Source: Toxonevra muliebris
Lineage: Eukaryota > Arthropoda > Insecta > Diptera > Pallopteridae
Direction: 5' to 3'
DNA length: 64,000 nt
Assembly (NCBI GenBank): GCA_963691655.1
Contig: OY829329.1
Location: 6,958,708 to 7,022,707 of the forward strand
In this document: positions 33,774 through 43,829 of the stretch, piece by piece
Layout of the letters: every line of letters starts with the position of its first letter
How positions within the stretch are numbered: the first letter of the stretch is position 1
Position numbers and translations under genes: made by a program
Notes under the pieces: model-generated
What the model was told of the DNA's origin: nothing
Database searches by the model: none
Seen by the model: only the letters and a program-made list of their open reading frames with translations

Positions 33774-34518
33774 TTAACCCTTTCGGCACCGTTGAAAACC
33801 AGAAGAGATAGCGTAAAACCGAATGCGGATTCATATTGTTTGATCCCCATTTCTTGTTACAATTCTTGGAACAAACATTTTGTGCCTCTAAAGGTTTGAA
33901 TTTTCAAGAGTCACCGGTGACCCAGTGGCCATCAATAGGAATTTTTGTCAAACTTTGGTTTTTATATTTTTATTAGATATTTTTTTAAAGATAGACAAAG
34001 TAATTTAGTATTGATTTTTCACTTAACCCTTTCTTGACCGTAAGAAAACTAGAAACAATAGAGCAAAACCGATTCCAGATTCGCGTTTTTCGACCCCCAT
34101 TACATTGTAAAAAAGTTCTAAAAATGTTTCCATTGAAGATTTTAGGGTCACCGGTGATCCATAGCAAAACTTGTATTTCCAAAAAAGTAATCAGATATTC
34201 AAAAATGTAAGAAATCATGTTTGAGGTAATAGTTTTTTTTTTACAACATATTAAAAATTTGGTGTATTTGGACAAATTTCGTAAAAATTATGAGCTACTG
34301 AAAGTTAACAAACAAAAAAAAAAGCACGATTTTTTCAATTTGATCCGCTACAGTACCGTTACCAAAAGAATGTATGTAATTTTTTTAATTGAAATTAAAG
34401 AACCATAAATTTTTTTTCCAAAAACCCTAAATTTTAAAAAATTGATCAGATAGTTCTTAAAAAAATCCCAAAAATTAATCTTGTGACATCGGTGTTACTA
34501 TGGTATCGAAAGGGTTAA
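33774..34518. mobile_element. piggyBac-type MITE with internal tandem halves
   Basis: TTAACCCTTTCGGCACCG at 33774 is mirrored by GGTATCGAAAGGGTTAA ending at 34518, both with TTAA. A second internal TTAACCCTTT begins at 34023, and the two roughly 250-bp halves align: AGAGATAGCGTAAAACCGA with AACAATAGAGCAAAACCGA, then ACCCCCAT/TCCCCAT, then the palindromic GTCACCGGTGA. A third partial half is visible near 34475 (GTGACATCGGTGTTACT). No ORF. Confidence 0.7.
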
Positions 34519-34646
34519 TTTTATGTATAGAAGCAAGTGCAGAATTTAATAATTGCTCGAAACAAAAAAAATTATTAATATTTAGATGCACTTATGAACT
34601 GCTTTAAATGAAGACATAGAATGAGTAGCATTCAATGCACTTACAA

Positions 34647-34678
<32 letters not shown>

Positions 34679-34730
34679 ACTCGCTCTTTTTGTCATAAGT
34701 GACCGATAAGATTTGAGAGAGAGAGAGAGA
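34519..34730. repeat. (CA)n microsatellite and flank
   Basis: CA dinucleotides at about 34646-34680, then a short GA run at 34717-34729. Nothing else is seen. Confidence 0.6.
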
Positions 34731-34734
34731 TAGT

Positions 34735-36240
34735 GTTTTAACAACATCACTGCGAACGCTATTACGGAAGCTCTGGCTGATCTGGGAGTTGACTCCAATG
34801 TGGTTGCCCTGATTGAGTCCATACGCATCAGAAGAAAGGTAACTGCCAGTTTAGAACCTGCACTTTGAGCAAACAGGTCTGCAGAGGTACTCCCCAAGGA
34901 GGAGTGCTTTCCTCCCTACTCAGGACTCTGGCAGTAAACTCTCTACTGCTGACCCTTGAGAGAGGCGGGGGGGGGAGGTTGCCACTTCACTGCCTACGCT
35001 GACGTCTTGGTAATTGCGGTTAGAGGCAAATATCCGAACACTCTTATGGATATTTTGCGATCTAATATGGCTACGCTTGCAAGTTAAACGGAAAGGAGAG
35101 GATTAAGAATAAACCCCGATAAAGCAGAGGTAATCCTCTTCTTAAGGAATAACAGACTGCCTATTAAGGCCGTATTTAGAGCGGAGATTTTGGGGGTTCG
35201 GCCCGCCCCCCCCCCCCCCGAAATGTGAAAACTTTTTCCTAATTTTTGGTATTGATTGCCAATAGATGGAAAAAAAGTCAAAATAAAATTTATTGATTTT
35301 TAAATATTTTTTTATCGGTTTCTTTCTAAAAAGTCAAAGAAAAGAAAAAATTTAAAAAATAAATGTGAATTGAAATCGTACCAAGTTGTGCTACATGACC
35401 AAAAACGGTATTTTCAGAAATTTCAACCCCATTTTTCTAAAACGTGACGTAATGGGAAGTTTTTGACCTCAGATTCGTGTTCAGCATGAAAAATTTTTTT
35501 TGTCATTTTCCTAATTTTTCCTAATTTTTCTGAGCAAGGTCCAAAGAACAGCATTTCTATGTGTTTCAGAGGTTTTAAGCACGACTCCAAACAAAGCTCT
35601 GGAAGTACTGCTAAATCTTCCGGCACTGGATCTGGCAGGGAAACAAGTGGCCGCTGCATCAGCGCTAACGCTAAAAAGCACAACGGTATAGAATTACCGG
35701 CAGACGAAACAATCTACTATTTTACATACCTAGAGTAGTTCCATCCAAAAGATTAATCACTCTACAACCAAACTCACCTTTGACAGGCACTTCAAGACGC
35801 GTATTCCATTGAGAAGAGTGTGGAAAACACACATGCCTTGGAGAAATGGAGAACTCAACTTTTATATCAATAGATCCAGGCTTGACGACTAGTTTTGCTG
35901 CGGAGTTTTCTCAAAGGAACTAGAACTGGACCGTGTTTATCAAGCAGAGGTCCTAGCCTTAGTAAGCACGCCATAATAAAGACGATTATAAATATATACT
36001 CGGATAGCCAGGCGGCCATCAGGTCAATAAACTCGGTATCACTCAAAATTAAAGTTTCCTCAGGACTGCCTTAATGATATTAGCACCGTGTTCAGAGTAC
36101 ACCTAATTTGCGTTCCGGGGGTATAAGATTATTGAAGGGAATTGTATGGCCGATGTGCATGGACAAAGACAACGCAATCGTAATGGACCCGCAGGGTTTC
36201 AGTGAGTTAGTTTTGCAGACTGATTGCCTCAATAATCAAT
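34735..36240 (+). mobile_element. degenerate R1/LOA/I-type LINE (RT to RNase H)
   Basis: On + in broken frames: EALADLGVDSNVVALIESIR (34770-34830), a GVLSxLLW-like block, FTAYADVLVIAVRGKYPNT (decayed FADD box, about 34987-35040), GLRINPDKAEVILFLRN (35097-35150), then after a gap KVQRTAFLCVSEVLSTTPNK (about 35537-35597), ALEVLLNLPALDLAG, and an RNase H start (CGVFSKELELDRVYQAEVLA, about 35900-35960). Many stops. Between 35190 and 35530 there is unrelated sequence starting with a run of 14 C, possibly a later insertion. Confidence 0.75.
35190..35530. other. non-LINE segment with C14 run inside the LINE remnant
   Basis: This interrupts the RT-to-thumb order of the surrounding LINE. It starts with GGGGGTTCGGCCCG and a run of 14 C, then AT-rich sequence including two copies of TTTTCCTAATTTTT, at 35234 and near 35506. 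It has no terminal repeats that I can see. Confidence 0.4.
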
Positions 36241-36244
36241 GTAG

Positions 36245-36660
36245 TTGCGGTCTCTGTATTGTAACGTGACCGTGAGGGTTTTGGCCGCTACTTTGGCCGC
36301 CGTCTCCTTTACCTTACCTCATCGATTGCTAATTTGTAGGTCGTCGTCTTTCTTCAACTCCAGAAGTAGCTCGCCTTTGGCTGTTTTGCTTATGGCCTTG
36401 ACATTTTCTCCCATTGTCTTTAGGTCCTCGTATGTCTTCAACTTGCGCAGTATGTCTGCGTATGTTGCGTCTCCTGCCTGCGATATAATGATGACAACAG
36501 GCTTGGTACTTATTGGTCTGGCATTCCTGGTTTTCTTTCCTTTTAGAACATTCCATGCTGTTTTCTTCGACTCCTTAGCGTTTGACGTCTTCTCCTTTGG
36601 GTTCGTCTTACAGTTTCCAATGTCGCCAGTAGCGAATACTAAACTATCTAGATAGTCTCC
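36245..36660 (-). mobile_element. R1/LOA-like LINE ORF1 (gag-like) fragment
   Basis: On the minus strand: NVLKGKKTRNARPISTKPVV, IIIAGQEATYADILRKLKTY, EDLKTMGENVKAISKTAKGE, LLLELKKDDDLQISNR, then a stop and AAKVAAKTLTVTLQYRD. This is the conserved block before the CCHC fingers in ORF1 proteins of R1/LOA-type LINEs. It is opposite in orientation to the LINE on its left, so it is a separate fragment. The 136-codon + frame over the same bases is a shadow. Confidence 0.7.
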
Positions 36661-37451
36661 ATAATATTCTGTTAATTGATCCGTTCAAAGTGCGCCAAAG
36701 CGTTAAACTTAGCCACCCATTCTTTCCACCCATTTTAGAGACATTCAAAGGTCTTTTGAATGACTTACCCATCTACCCATCGTAGCATCTGCGACTCACG
36801 TGTTCATTATCCTTTAACTCTTGCTGCTTCTGCTGACCAACTAATTTACGACTTTTGTCCATGAAGTCACTGCAAACGTGTGCAAGTAAATGCATCAAGG
36901 CTTTGAACTAAAAACGCTGCTACTACCATATAAAAATATAAATATTTATATTAACCTTTAAGCTTTCAAGAGAAATATAATTTTTTCTGTTTTTATGCAT
37001 TTCAAAGGCTAATTTTTTTTTTTATAAATCTAGGTATATTTTTCTACTATTTTTTTTTTTTTGAACACAGCCACAACGCACGCAGGAAATGCTACAATCT
37101 CATAATTTGTAAAGGAAGTCAGTTGAAAAATTATGAGACATTTTTTATTCAGTTGCTTTTTTTTTCTAAGTACACATTAATATACACACACATACACACA
37201 TACAAATGTAGGTACGCATTTGTTTCAGCAAATGAAAAAATATTTATACTAAAAAAATGAAAAATAAAAACAAATAGGAAAATAAATTGCAAAAAAAAAA
37301 ACAAACAAAATAAGTAAAAAAAATAAAAAAACAATTATTAAAAAAAAAAAAACATCTAAAGTACTTTACAAAACAAGCAAGCAAACAAACATATACATGT
37401 GTATATCTATACACATACATATTTCTATATTTATGTATGTATATAGGTGCA
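36661..37451. other. AT-rich non-coding DNA
   Basis: No gene is recognised. Poly-A/T runs and ATAC microsatellites (37180-37205, 37385-37440). Confidence 0.5.
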
Positions 37452-37453
37452 TA

Positions 37454-38768
37454 AGGAGTGAGATTGAAAAAATCTTAACACACGTTTGGCCTAATAGATT
37501 TTTTTTGGGTGTAAAATTTAAAAATTTCTTTGATCTAGTTATCTTTGAAAATTATGTCAGTTATTATTTTTAATGACAAACATATTGATTTATTGTGAGT
37601 TTGATCAAAATGAGTGAAGTAAAAGAAGTAAGTCTTAAAATTATTAAAAATTTTCAAAAAAATCCAAATTGGTCTTACAAAAAATTGGCCAAAAAATTTA
37701 AAGTCTGCCCTCAAACTGTTTCCAATGTTATTAAACAATTTAAAGGGAATTTGACCATCGATAGGAAACCTGGTTCGGGAAGAAAACAAGGACCACATGA
37801 TATTGGGAAAGCCAAGAAAATAGAAAGCATATTGAAAAGATCTCCAAACACATCTGGTAGAAAAGCTGCCCGGTTAGCGCAGTGCTCTGACTATTTGGTG
37901 CGAAAAGTTAAAGCCAATGCAAGTTTGAAAACATAAAAAATCCAAAAAGTTCCAGACAGGAATGCTGCAAAAACGTTAGACGCCAAAAGTAGGGCTCGGA
38001 AATTAAAATCTAATTTCATACAAAAATATTCATGTTGTATAATAGACGACGAAACGTATGTACTGGCAGATTTTACGCAGCTTCCGGGTCAAAATTTTTA
38101 ACTTGCTGATGCTCGAGGAAATGTTGAAGAACAATTTAGAATCCAAAAGCAGACAAAATTTCCTAAAAAATTCCTGGTATGGCAAGTTATATGCAGTTGC
38201 GGCAACGGCAAAAGAAGCAAATCATTTATTACAGTGGGCTCTATAAATACCGAAACATACACAAAAGAATGTTTGAAAAAAAGACTTCTTCCTTTCATAA
38301 GAGAGCAAAATATGTCCACATATTTTTGGCACGATTTGGCATCATGTCACTGCGGCAAGAAAGCTCTGGAGTGGTACCAAAGTAATAACATAGTTTTTGT
38401 ACCAAGAGAGGGCAATCCTCCAAATTGTCCGGAGCTAAGACCAGTGGAGAGATATTGGGCTCTTGTGAAAAGAAACTTAAAGAGCACAAAAAAGGAGTCC
38501 CAAAATATCGAAGATTTTAAAAGGAGATGGGCAAACTGTGTTCCAAAAAGGTGTCTGAAACAATTATCAAATCTCATCTGTAATGGAAGGTTTACCAAAA
38601 AAGGTCCACGAGTTCATGAATAGTGTTTAGAACTATAAAAGTTATATTTTTCTGTAATTTTTAAATATTATCAATTAAATAAATAAAAAAAAAAGTCAAA
38701 ACTCTAAGGTCAACCGTTTAAAAATTATTGAATTTTATATATGTTAAGATTTTTTCGATCTCACTCCT
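37454..38768 (+). mobile_element. ITmD37E-type transposon with two nonsense codons
   Basis: Terminal inverted repeats AGGAGTGAGATTGAAAAAAT (37454) and ATTTTTTCGATCTCACTCCT (ending 38768) differ by one base and are flanked by TA on both sides. The element is 1315 bp. A single transposase frame from 37610 to 38623 is interrupted only by two TAA codons. The ends and frame are otherwise those of a complete element. Confidence 0.9.
37610..38623 (+). pseudogene. ITmD37E transposase, two in-frame TAA stops
   Basis: Transposase of 337 codons from ATG 37610 (MSEVKEVSLKIIKNF) to TAG 38621-38623. The N-terminal helix-turn-helix (NWSYKKLAKKFKVCPQTVSN, residues about 20-40) and a GRKQG AT-hook-like stretch (57-61) are followed by the catalytic domain. 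Catalytic residues: Asp146/147 (CCIIDDETYV), Asp242 (YFWHDLASCHC) and Glu280 (PELRPVERYWALVKR), 37 residues apart, hence DD37E. The frame is one and the same throughout, with TAA at codons 109 (SLKT-stop-KIQKV) and 164 (PGQNF-stop-LADARG). By family alignment from memory both positions look like Tyr. No frameshift or deletion is visible. As it stands it would yield only the DNA-binding part. Confidence 0.88.
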
Positions 38769-38770
38769 TA

Positions 38771-39235
38771 TGTATATATGTAAACTTTATAAACAAAGCA
38801 CAAGCAGCTTTAGCTTATACGGAAGGACAATATTATGCTATTGTTTTTGTGTTGTTGCTGTTGTTGTTGTTGCTGTTTTTTTTTTTAAAGCATACAACAA
38901 TTCACTTATAGCAAGTAGCTTTGAGGATTTGTCGTCGTCGTCGTTGGCAACGTTGACGACGTGTGTCTTCTGAGCGTGTATGTACGAGAAGCGCTTATGA
39001 GCTATTCTCAAATGCTTTAAATGCATGAGTGATCAAAGTTTTACCTTATTTTTTTTTTGTAAACTTTTTATTCGCGCACTTGTAAAATATTTTTTTAATT
39101 TTTTTTTTTTTTAAATAGCAGCAATAAAATTGTTAATAGATATGAAAATTGTATGATTTTTTACTATGCATTATTTATTTAGTATTTAGCTGCGTTGTTT
39201 TTCTTGTTGCACATGGGGCGTATGAGTAATATTGA
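38771..39235. other. non-coding DNA with GTT and GTC repeats
   Basis: (TTG)n near 38849-38873 and (GTC)n near 38929-38943; a weak copy of the GCGTATGAGTAA motif at 39209-39230. No gene. Confidence 0.5.
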
Positions 39236-39239
39236 ATGT

Positions 39240-39500
39240 TCACGTTAGGTAGTACTGACTTGCCGAACTTTACCAGATATGAGTCTTATTGGAATTATTT
39301 AGGGAGTGTATATCTAGCGAGTGTAGCCATCATTTAAGATCCGAGCGTGGTTAGTAAACCTTAGAAAGCAGTTAACCCCAGCTTAGCAATCTCGTTTAGA
39401 TCCTCAAACTGTGGAGCTCCTAAGAACGTTAAACGAGTCCTAGCGAACGCAGGACAAGAACAAATGAGATGTTTTAGAGTTTCCTTTGCATCCTGTACCT
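39240..39500 (-). mobile_element. LINE C-terminal Cys-box fragment
   Basis: On the minus strand DAKETLKHLICSCPAFARTR, then LTFLGAPQFEDLNEIAKLG and LTAF (about 39370-39500) match the region after RNase H in R1/LOA/I-type LINEs. The frame breaks afterwards. Confidence 0.7.
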
Positions 39501-39534
39501 TTTATAATTAATTTTATTTTAAACGAGACCTTGG

Positions 39535-39801
39535 CGACCAAACAATGTACTGAACATTACGTACGCCAGCTACGAGTGTAAGACAAAGCTAAATAGTGTC
39601 GCAAAACATAACAAGTTATGCCTTATATGGGTTCCAAGACACTGCGGCATTGCAGGGAATAAACTGGCTGATAAACTAGCTAATGAAGGTTCTTCAATTA
39701 CACCATGGGGTCCAGAACTTTTTCTTGGCATAAACTCTGTGGAGATCATGCGTTGGTTCAACGATTTCGTGGGTTCTATACACAAAGAAAAATGGTCCTA
39801 G
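39535..39801 (+). mobile_element. LINE RNase H fragment
   Basis: On +: LNSVAKHNKLCLIWVPRHCG, IAGNKLADKLANEGSS, ITPWGPELFLGINSVEI. This is the C-terminal part of an RNase H domain (the usual WVPGHxGIxGNExADxLA motif with Gly replaced by Arg). Opposite orientation to the neighbouring Cys-box fragment. Confidence 0.75.
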
Positions 39802-39809
39802 CTTGACTC

Positions 39810-40270
39810 CTGTCGGTGGTTTCGTCGTGGAGACTGAATTTTTCGATCATCGAACCAAAGAAACTCTCCCTGCCCACATTGGCATCAAAGTCGCCTAGTA
39901 CGATTTTAATATTGTGTCGGGGGCAGTGCTCTTAGGTTTTGTCGAGCAGCTCGTAGAAATCATATTTTGTCGCTTCGTCCTTCTCATCCATCGCGGCATG
40001 GACACAAATCAAGCTGATGTTGAAGAGTTTTGCCGTAATGCGGATAGTGGCTAGGCGCCCGTTTACTGGTGAGAACCTCGAGACAAGATGGTATAGTCTC
40101 TTCTCAACCATTAACCCAACGCCAAATTCGTGTGGCTAACACGTGTCCTGACAGCTGTAGTAGATGTCAGGACACGTTGCTGTTTTGGAGCAACCCTGTC
40201 CCGTCCATCGCATTTCCTATATAGCGATGATGTCAGCTCGATATCTTCCGGGGACATGGATAGAGGCACC
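39810..40270 (-). mobile_element. RTE-like LINE endonuclease fragment
   Basis: Minus strand: DIYYSCQDTC, a stop, PHEFGVGLMVEKRLYHLVSR, FSPVNGRLATIRI, LICVHAAMDEKDEATKYDFY, IKIVLGDFDANVGRESFFG. This is the apurinic-type endonuclease of RTE-clade elements (GDFNAKVG-type active site). It is interrupted by a few stops. The upstream region to about 40450 has an open frame of unknown identity. Confidence 0.75.
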
Positions 40271-40610
40271 TTCCCTGTAATTTTCTTACCCTGTAAAGGG
40301 TTCGAACATTTCATTTGCATATCCGTAAGACGTAGTCCTTTGGAAGTTTTGCTAGGCTCGTCAACATTAGGTGAGTCCGTTATCCAAGGCTTTGTTATGG
40401 GATTAACTGGGGATCGTTTTTGACGCGGTGAGTTCCAAGCCCGACGCATAACCGTTCATTCAAGGTCACGGAGAAGGCTGTGTGTCGAGGAGCCACGAGT
40501 AGGCTGTGTGTCGACTTAAGACTGAGAAGCGCTAGGACTCTCCTGAGCCGGTCACAGACTTTACCTTGTGTCCTCCGCCCCCAAGGCCCCCCTAAAAGTT
40601 AGTGATCACT
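40271..40610 (-). mobile_element. possible 5' part of the RTE-like fragment
   Basis: The open frame starting MRRAWNSPRQKRSPVNP (from 40449) runs toward the endonuclease but is not itself a known domain. It is GC-richer than its surroundings and ends at about 40600, beyond which the DNA is AT-rich, consistent with an insertion edge. Confidence 0.4.
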
Positions 40611-42658
40611 AAAAGAAGAAATAAAAAACTCATCTACTGACAATTGGGACTGATTTTTAAATATTTGGATTTGAAATAGAATTAGAATCTTCTTTAAATA
40701 AAAATTTGTTGAATAGGAAAGTTTTTAATTCTTAGTTTTTGAGATTTCACTGAAAGATTGCAATCTTTTTCTTATCAGTTGGTGTTTTTCTGGCATTTGT
40801 TGATTCTTTCAATTTCAAAGGGCATAGCCGGGTTTTCATATCAGAAATGCCCCCCAAACCGAATCAAGTTTATCAAGCATGGACCCTTTTGATTTAAGAA
40901 TGATTTGGCTAAATTTTCAGATTTTTAATGAGTAATGGAGGATTTTGTAAATTTTATTTTTCGCATTTTTCAGCTTAACTAATCATAGGAAAAATCTGAA
41001 AAAATTCATAGCGATTTTTTGGTTTAGGTGACATATGTGGAATTTTTTCGCGAATTTTCGAACGCGAAATTCGCGATGAAAAAAATCGCAAACTTTTTAC
41101 ATGCGATTTTTTTATATTAAAAATAGATTTACTACTCTGATTTTTCTTATGTAAATAAGTCTCTTCCGAATACTCATACTCCAATTTTTTCAGATTTTTG
41201 CAAGGTGTGGACGGAGGTCAAAAAAATCAAAAACCGAAATTGACATTTCATATGAAATGCCATAAGGCCATGAAAAAAATCAATTAAAACTATTAACTAT
41301 CACTTATCTGCTTTTTTCGCAGAATTTTTTTGAAAATTTTTTTTGGAAAATTTTTTTTTTTTTAAAACTCAAACATTTTTTTTGCCACCCTAATTGAGCT
41401 ATAGTATTTCACATTCATTACGCAGTGGAACAAATTTTCTACTTTTACCTCATGAGAGACTGCGTACTCAGTTTTTCTCCATCATCTCTAGTTCACCCAC
41501 AATATAGACCTGAAGTCGGAAAAATGGGGTCTTCAGGGCCTATTGAGAAATTTCTTTATTTCAACAGATACGAATTTGTGGTCTGAAGCAAAGCTGTTAA
41601 GCAAAACGAGATAAACAATTTTTGTGCATTCAATTTCCCTCCATCTCTTACCTGTTCTCTTATTTAATTATTTAGAGATTTTATTTAAAGATTACAGTAT
41701 TTTTTTTATGCCTAAAAGTATACTACAAAGATTAAGAAAATAAAGTATGTATGAAGATTTAAAATTCTGGAAAAATTTTGTTCTACAGATAATTAACAAG
41801 AAAACCCAATTACTGCGGTTTTCTATCCTTTTCTCTCTCTCTCTCTCTCTCTCTATCTGTTAGGGAATTTAATTTTATATCCATGTAAATCAGCGCGCTG
41901 TTATTGAAATGAAAGCTTTAAGTTCACCTGTCAGGTTGGCAAAAAACTTTCAAATTTTATTACTACAATATAAAAAGAAACTCCAGTTTATATTTCAATC
42001 AATTCCCATTTCTTTAAATTTTTCTGGCTTTACTTAAAAATTACAATATTCACATATAAATTACAAGAAAAAACCTATTCGCCTTGACTTATGATAGCTC
42101 TGATGTGTAATTGACCTATCACGTTGACTGCAAAATTACTATAAATAATAATTTCCTGTTAAATTTGGTATATGCATATTTATATAACTTTTTGACAACT
42201 CCTCTACACAAACATATTCCATTGTTAGTTAAAATGATTAGTTTTCGTTGTTTTCACTTTAATATTATTTTAGCCTCTGCGAAAATGCATGAATAATTAT
42301 GGATTATAAAATTCACAGAAATCCACATGAACATGAAAACTTTTGCAGGCTTTCAATGTTATAATAATATTTTGTACAATAATAAACGCACATGCGACCT
42401 GATGAGATAGACAGCCAACAGTGCGTATGCGTAATATTTTTTTCCATATACCAGAACCGTATGAAATCAAAATAAACAATAAACTGATGATTTCCGATTG
42501 TTGTTGTGGTTGTTGTTGTTTTTAACTTGTAATTTTTGGTAAATGCTTACGTAAAATAACATAGTAGTGAATACATAACATTAATGATTTTCTTTCTAAT
42601 TGAATTACTTTGTTTTTCTTTGCATTTTGGAATTAAAATCATTTTTGAATGGACAATA

Positions 42659-42715
<57 letters not shown>

Positions 42716-43183
42716 GTACCTACTATGCATTGCGGTAGAGTGTTGAAAATGCATGAATAATTAAATGTTATTCGATATGCATATACAAGTGGAAGATTTA
42801 CTACATACATACGCAAACATGCTCGCATGCATTCATAAACACATTTACCACTACTTATTGTAGCCATATAACATAATGCGGGGCTTACTGAGTGTTTATA
42901 ATTCCTGTCAACTGTCAGTTTACTAATCGAAAATTGTGTGTGCATTTAGCTTCGATTTCATATGAAATTGCATCAAAACAACCAACGTGAACATAACCCA
43001 GTGGTAGAGATTTGAAATGTTTTTGAGTGAAAGAAACTTGAAGAAGACCCTTTTTTTTTTGTTTTGTACGTTGACAGGTGGAAACCTTCATAGGTACCGC
43101 AGAACTCCTGTTCGAGTCCGGCTATGTCGGACTCCTACCGACTAAAACCACATACTTTCATGCTTCACTGAAGGTTGAGAGCA
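40611..43183. other. AT-rich non-coding DNA with microsatellites
   Basis: No gene is recognised. Dispersed motif GCCTAAAAGTATACTACAAA at 41710; (CT)n at 41832-41856; (AT)n at 42658-42709; TTG repeats near 42499-42520. Confidence 0.5.
42658..42709. repeat. (AT)n microsatellite
   Basis: About 25 AT/TA dinucleotides with two GTATAT interruptions at the edges. Confidence 0.9.
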
Positions 43184-43707
43184 GAGCTGCAAAAGAATGC
43201 AATCAATTGAAGATATAAGTCACAAATGAATAATAATTTTTGATTGCAGTCATTGAATAACGTACTTGACTCCAGAATAAAAAACGCTATTGGAAGTTTT
43301 TTTGGAATCGCCGATTGGTTATTCATTTAGAAAAGTCTTTGTTAGAGTCAAGGGATTGCAATCTTTTTTTTTTGAAATCATGAGACTGCAAATCTTATGA
43401 CTCCAAAATCATGATTGCTTTGAAGTCACTTGAAGGCACTTGGAGTCACTTGAAGTCACTTGCAGTCACTTGAAGTCACTTGGAGTCACTTGAAGTCACT
43501 TGAAGTCACTTGAAGTCACTTGGAGTCACTTGGAGTCACTTGAAGGCACTTGGAGTCACTTGAGTAACCTTGAACTCAAATGCAGTCATTTGGAGTCAAT
43601 TTCAATTTTCAGCCAATTGGAGTCACTTGAAGTCTTTTGGAGTCAATTGGGATTTTGAAGTCAATTGAAGTCACTTGAAGTCTTTTGGAGTCAATTGGGT
43701 TTTTGAA
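43184..43707 (+). mobile_element. dispersed element with internal 10-bp minisatellite, copy B
   Basis: This is the same element as 20318-20756, in the opposite orientation. The internal minisatellite is longer here: about thirteen units of (G/A)AGTCACTTG(A/G) at 43432-43566, mostly alternating GAAGTCACTT and GGAGTCACTT. Flanking blocks on both sides match copy A. No coding potential is seen. Confidence 0.7.
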
Positions 43708-43829
43708 GTTAATTGGAAACACTTGGATGCAAATTTCTTGTAGAATCGTATTCCTGAAGGTTTTTATACCACATTCATCAATCATTTCTTTATATTTATT
43801 TATTGTCAATTTCCCTCGGTAAAGTTACA

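Noticed and set aside
36245..36655. 136-codon + strand frame
   Set aside because: The minus strand encodes a recognisable LINE ORF1 block over the same bases, so the + frame is a shadow.
43085..43140. B-box-like GTTCGAGTCC suggesting another tRNA or SINE
   Set aside because: No A box at tRNA spacing and no flanking target duplication could be found.
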